Source: DATAQC01 sp038232455 (lineage in GTDB: Bacteria > Actinomycetota > Acidimicrobiia > Acidimicrobiales > AC-14). From it: a stretch of 34,235 nt of DNA. Position 1 is the stretch's first letter. The number at the start of each line of letters is the position of its first letter. Below the pieces are notes generated by a model. That model saw only the letters and a list, made by a program, of their open reading frames with translations. It searched no databases and was not told the DNA's origin. Location of the stretch: assembly GCA_038232455.1 (NCBI GenBank), contig JBBSHU010000021.1, positions 1 through 34,235 of the forward strand. The letters run 5' to 3'. Below, piece by piece: positions 31,739 through 34,235 of the stretch. Position numbers and translations under genes: made by a program.

Positions 31739-32458
31739 TCACGGGTTCCAGGTCGTGCTGACGTCGGGAAAGTCGAGGCCGAGGTCGCGGGCGAAGCTGT
31801 GGGCCCGCTCGATGAACCGGGCGCGGGCCCCGTCGTTGGTGTCGCGCTTGATGCCCCAGCGCCGGAAGGCCTCGTTGTTGGCCGAGACGCTCCTCCCGAA
31901 GAACGGGAGGGTGAACCGGACCAGGTCTTCGAGGGCACGCTGGACCTCGGGTCGCCGCCCGGGATCTTTCAAGGCCTCGGTGGTGCGGGCTCGGCCGAAG
32001 GACACGTGAAACCGCTCCTCCGGCAGCAGCTTGGCCGCCAGGTTCCGCAGCGGCAGGTAGGTGCTCTGGAGCAGGTCTTCCATGAGCACGACCTCGGCCA
32101 GGTCGACGACGGCCTTCAAGACGATGAACTCGACCCAGGACTGCAGCTCGAACTCGAACACCGAAAGCGGACGTCCGGCCATGGGGTCGGGGAGGCCGAG
32201 CTCGTTGGCCAGGCGGTTGAACTTGAGGTGGTGGCCGTACTCCTCCATGGCGATGCGACAGGCCAGCCACTTCTCCTGGGGCCCGGGCGCCAGAGCGATC
32301 GCCGGCTCATCGAACACGGTGGCGCCGGCCAACTCGTTGCGGACGTGGCTGGCGATCACCTTGCCTACCGCGATCACGTACTCGTCGCCGAGAGCCTGGG
32401 CCTCGGCGGCGTCGGCCACCGTGGTGGTGAAGGGCTGCTCCGTCGTGAAGGTGCTCAT
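31739..32458 (-). CDS. PaaA-like diiron oxygenase subunit (phenylacetyl-CoA epoxidase family)
   Basis: A 239-residue ferritin-like four-helix protein. Two ExxH pairs (E73-H76 in EEYGHH and E148-H151 in PEERFH), with further Glu at 42 and 127, fit a carboxylate-bridged diiron site. The C-terminus, WGIKRDTNDGARARF then LGLDFPDVSTTWN, closely follows the end of PaaA, the catalytic subunit of phenylacetyl-CoA 1,2-epoxidase. PaaB, PaaC, PaaD and PaaE are not in the window. Its start overlaps the SDR stop (ATGA at 32455-32458). With a CoA ligase in the same operon, a CoA-bound aromatic or acyl substrate is the natural inference. Confidence 0.8.
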   Translation of the reverse strand: MSTFTTEQPFTTTVADAAEAQALGDEYVIAVGKVIASHVRNELAGATVFDEPAIALAPGPQEKWLACRIAMEEYGHHLKFNRLANELGLPDPMAGRPLSVFEFELQSWVEFIVLKAVVDLAEVVLMEDLLQSTYLPLRNLAAKLLPEERFHVSFGRARTTEALKDPGRRPEVQRALEDLVRFTLPFFGRSVSANNEAFRRWGIKRDTNDGARARFIERAHSFARDLGLDFPDVSTTWNP

Positions 32459-33402
32459 GACCTCTCCTTCGTGTCGGCGACGGCATGGGGCGGTCCGCCG
32501 AAGAGGTCGAACTCGGATTCGAGTGGGGTCAGATGTACTTCGAGGGCGGGTCGGGCCGTGGATGTCAGGTTGGCGACGTCCCACCCCGCCGGTTCCACCA
32601 ACTCGATGAGGGGCCGGGGCTGCGACCACAGCGTGACGGCCGCTCCCCGGGCCCCCACGACCTGGCCGGTGACACCGGCCGCGGCCGGCGAGCACAGCCA
32701 CTCGGCCACGCCGGCGATGTCTTCGGGCGTGGCCTGGGGCGCCGACTCGAGATAGGCCCGGAGCTCGTCGGTGGCCGGCGGGATGGACTCGGTCATTCGG
32801 GTGTAGGCGAACGGCACCAGGTAGTTGACGCAGACGTCGCGCCCGGCCATCTCCAGGGCCACGGCCCGGGTCAGCCCGAACAGCCCTGCCTTGGCCGCGG
32901 CGTAGGCGGCTTGACCGACGCTGCCCACCAGACCGGCGGCACCACCCACGTACACGATGCGGCCGTACCGGCCCGACCGGATGGGCCCGGCCATGGCCCG
33001 GGTGAGCTGGACGGCCACGCCCAGGTGGGAGTCGAGCACCTCGGCCACGTCGTAGTCGGAGGCTTTGTGCACCATGGCATCGCCCAGGGTGCCGGCGGAA
33101 TGCACGAGCACGGTCGGAGGGCGACCGGCCCAGGCCTCGACCTCGGCCACCAGCTTGTCGGCCCCGGCCCGGGAGCGGGCATCGATGTCGGTGGGCATCG
33201 CCGAACCCCCGGCGGCGCGGATCTCCGCAGCGACGGTCTCGGCCGGCTCGGGGTCGGGCTGCGAGCCGTCGAGGGCAACGCCGGTGTCGTCGACACACAC
33301 CGGGTGACCGGCGGTTGCCAGGACCAGAGCGATGGCCCGGCCGATGCCCCGGCCACCGCCGGTGACCACCGCGACCGGCCCCTGTGCCTGCGTTCCTGCC
33401 AT
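32455..33402 (-). CDS. Short-chain dehydrogenase/reductase lacking the catalytic Ser
   Basis: A 315-residue SDR with the NAD(P) motif TGGGRGIG (14-21), a VDDTGVALDGS insertion typical of the MFE-2/FabG-like 3-hydroxyacyl-CoA dehydrogenase branch, and the YxxxK pair Tyr167/Lys171. The usual Ser of the triad, expected in the IVxISS strand, is replaced (IVYVGGAAG, Gly153/Gly154), and NNAG reads HSAG. About 60 extra residues at the C-terminus exceed the usual ~250. It may act on 3-hydroxyacyl-CoA or a diol made by the PaaA-like protein, or have altered chemistry. ATG 33402 is six bases after TAGCAT, so the operon probably starts leaderless here. Confidence 0.85.
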   Translation of the reverse strand: MAGTQAQGPVAVVTGGGRGIGRAIALVLATAGHPVCVDDTGVALDGSQPDPEPAETVAAEIRAAGGSAMPTDIDARSRAGADKLVAEVEAWAGRPPTVLVHSAGTLGDAMVHKASDYDVAEVLDSHLGVAVQLTRAMAGPIRSGRYGRIVYVGGAAGLVGSVGQAAYAAAKAGLFGLTRAVALEMAGRDVCVNYLVPFAYTRMTESIPPATDELRAYLESAPQATPEDIAGVAEWLCSPAAAGVTGQVVGARGAAVTLWSQPRPLIELVEPAGWDVANLTSTARPALEVHLTPLESEFDLFGGPPHAVADTKERS

Positions 33403-33408
33403 GTTCCG

Positions 33409-33414
33409 ATGCTA
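33409..33414 (-). promoter_or_regulatory. Candidate leaderless -10 element for the SDR-PaaA-like operon
   Basis: The minus strand reads TAGCAT, six bases, then the SDR ATG at 33402. TANNNT with 6 bases to the start codon is the standard layout for actinobacterial leaderless transcripts, and no ribosome-binding site precedes the ATG. Confidence 0.45.
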
Positions 33415-33468
33415 CTGGCGTACCGGAAATTGTGGTTTAGGCCAGGGAGGAAGAAGGCGTGATGCGGG

Positions 33469-34212
33469 TCAACTCTTGCGGTACAGGCGCGTCGTCAGTG
33501 GCGCGAACACCGCGGTCAGCCCGACTGCCACCGCGAGTACCAGGGCGATGTCACCCGCCTCGGCGTTCCCCGCCATCAGGCTGCGCGACGCGGTGGCCAG
33601 GATCGAGACCGGGTTGACGTCGACGAAGACCTTGAGTCCCGAGGGAAGGGTGTCGGGGTTGACGAAGACATTCGACAGGAAGGTGAGGGGGAAGATTCCC
33701 ATGAAGCCGGCGCTCATCACCGCGTTCGGCGAGCGCATGAGCAGGCCGAGCGTGGTGAAGAACCACGAGAGGCCGAAAGCGAAGACCACCACCAGGCCCA
33801 GCGCCTCGACCGCGCCGACCACTCCGGCCCCCGGGCGGTAGCCGAGGATCACGCCGAGCACGATGATCACCGTGCCGGCGACCAGATAGCGGACGCTGTC
33901 GCCGAGCATTGAGCCCACGAGGGGAGCGGGTCCCCAGATGGGCAGCGAGCGGAAGCGATCGACGACGCCCTTGGTCAGGTCGGTGTTGAGGGCGATTCCC
34001 GAGTACACGGTGGTGAAGAGCACCGACATCACCAGGATCCCGGGGAGGATGTAGTCGAGGTACTGGGCAGTGGAGCCGCTGATGGCACCGCCGAAGATGT
34101 AGGTGAACATGAGCACGAACATCACGGGCGTGATAGTCACGTCGAGAAGTTGCTCGGGGACGTGTCGGACCTTGAGCATCCCCCGCCAGGCAAAGGTGAG
34201 AGAAGCCGACAC
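33469..34212 (-). CDS. ABC-2 type (DrrB-like) transporter permease, probably 5'-truncated by the window end
   Basis: An integral membrane permease of the ABC-2 / DrrB daunorubicin-resistance type, normally paired with a DrrA-type ATPase that exports drugs, lipids or polyketides. At least 247 residues with six hydrophobic helices. Family marks are the basic RGMLKVRHVPEQLLD lead-in, TPVMFVLMFTYIFGG, LTKGVVDRFRSLPI and a C-terminal DVNPVSILATASRSL. GTG 34212 is the first start within the window, but the frame stays open to the window edge, so the real start and the ATPase gene probably lie beyond it. It could export a product of the adjacent locus, which is inference from position only. Confidence 0.88.
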   Translation of the reverse strand: MSASLTFAWRGMLKVRHVPEQLLDVTITPVMFVLMFTYIFGGAISGSTAQYLDYILPGILVMSVLFTTVYSGIALNTDLTKGVVDRFRSLPIWGPAPLVGSMLGDSVRYLVAGTVIIVLGVILGYRPGAGVVGAVEALGLVVVFAFGLSWFFTTLGLLMRSPNAVMSAGFMGIFPLTFLSNVFVNPDTLPSGLKVFVDVNPVSILATASRSLMAGNAEAGDIALVLAVAVGLTAVFAPLTTRLYRKS

Positions 34213-34235
34213 CGCGCTGGCCCGAGGTGGGCGCG

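Noticed and set aside
1..34235. tRNA, rRNA, CRISPR, insertion sequence or phage attachment site
   Set aside because: By eye I found no cloverleaf-like tRNA, no regularly spaced repeats, no transposase or integrase, and no marked base-composition break.

Overview
The window is a very GC-rich, densely packed bacterial segment with strong G/C bias at third codon positions, many GTG starts, ATGA/GTGA start-stop overlaps and several candidate leaderless promoters. A MarP-type periplasmic protease, a mycothiol-type TIGR03086 protein, a split (heterodimeric) lycopene cyclase and a PGM1-related peptide ligase all point to Actinobacteria. I infer an Acidimicrobiia-like lineage from general gene content, not from a marker gene. 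No rRNA, tRNA, CRISPR array, transposase or integrase was seen. No stretch over 300 bases lacks a gene; the longest gaps are about 130 bases.

Layout. (1) 71-4802, housekeeping: FmdB-type zinc ribbon protein, methylthioadenosine phosphorylase and a CpaB-like SAF protein on +, then a tldD-pmbA protease pair on -. (2) 4900-14349, carotenoid/isoprenoid and membrane-lipid locus: UPF0104 membrane protein, PAP2-type enzyme, crtI, crtB and an anchored unknown protein in one tightly coupled + operon; a CrtQ-like glycosyltransferase (-); a CDP-alcohol phosphatidyltransferase (+); the two half-size lycopene cyclase subunits (-); and dxs (+). Together they cover DXP synthesis, phytoene formation, desaturation to lycopene and ring closure, plus possible glycosylation. 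No GGPP synthase gene is in the window. (3) 14462-21448, mixed: secreted beta-helix protein, PGM1-like ATP-grasp ligase and aldo/keto reductase, MarP, msrB-msrA, a cupredoxin-like lipoprotein and a TIGR03086 protein.

(4) 21508-33402, an unusual metabolic or natural-product locus built from two convergent operons. The + operon encodes a one-and-a-half-domain CaiB/BaiF CoA-transferase, an acyl-CoA synthetase, a sulfotransferase and a 1133-residue NRPS-like protein. The - operon encodes an SDR, a lone PaaA-like diiron protein, an unknown 243-residue protein and a benzoate-CoA-ligase-like enzyme. The NRPS-like protein keeps the condensation-domain HHxxxD motif, but its adenylation domain lacks the P-loop lysine, the whole A7 segment and the A10 lysine, and neither carrier-like region has a recognisable phosphopantetheine serine. 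Two intact AMP-forming ligases sit beside it. My working inference is a condensation enzyme using acyl-CoA (or other trans-supplied) substrates, with dead NRPS domains kept as scaffold. This is the best candidate here for a previously undescribed system. An ABC-2 permease, probably cut at its 5' end, closes the window.

A second unusual site is the junction between the aldo/keto reductase and the PGM1-like ligase. The reductase stops at CCC TGA, the +1 frame is open straight into the ligase, and protein-like sequence precedes the first standard start codon of the ligase.
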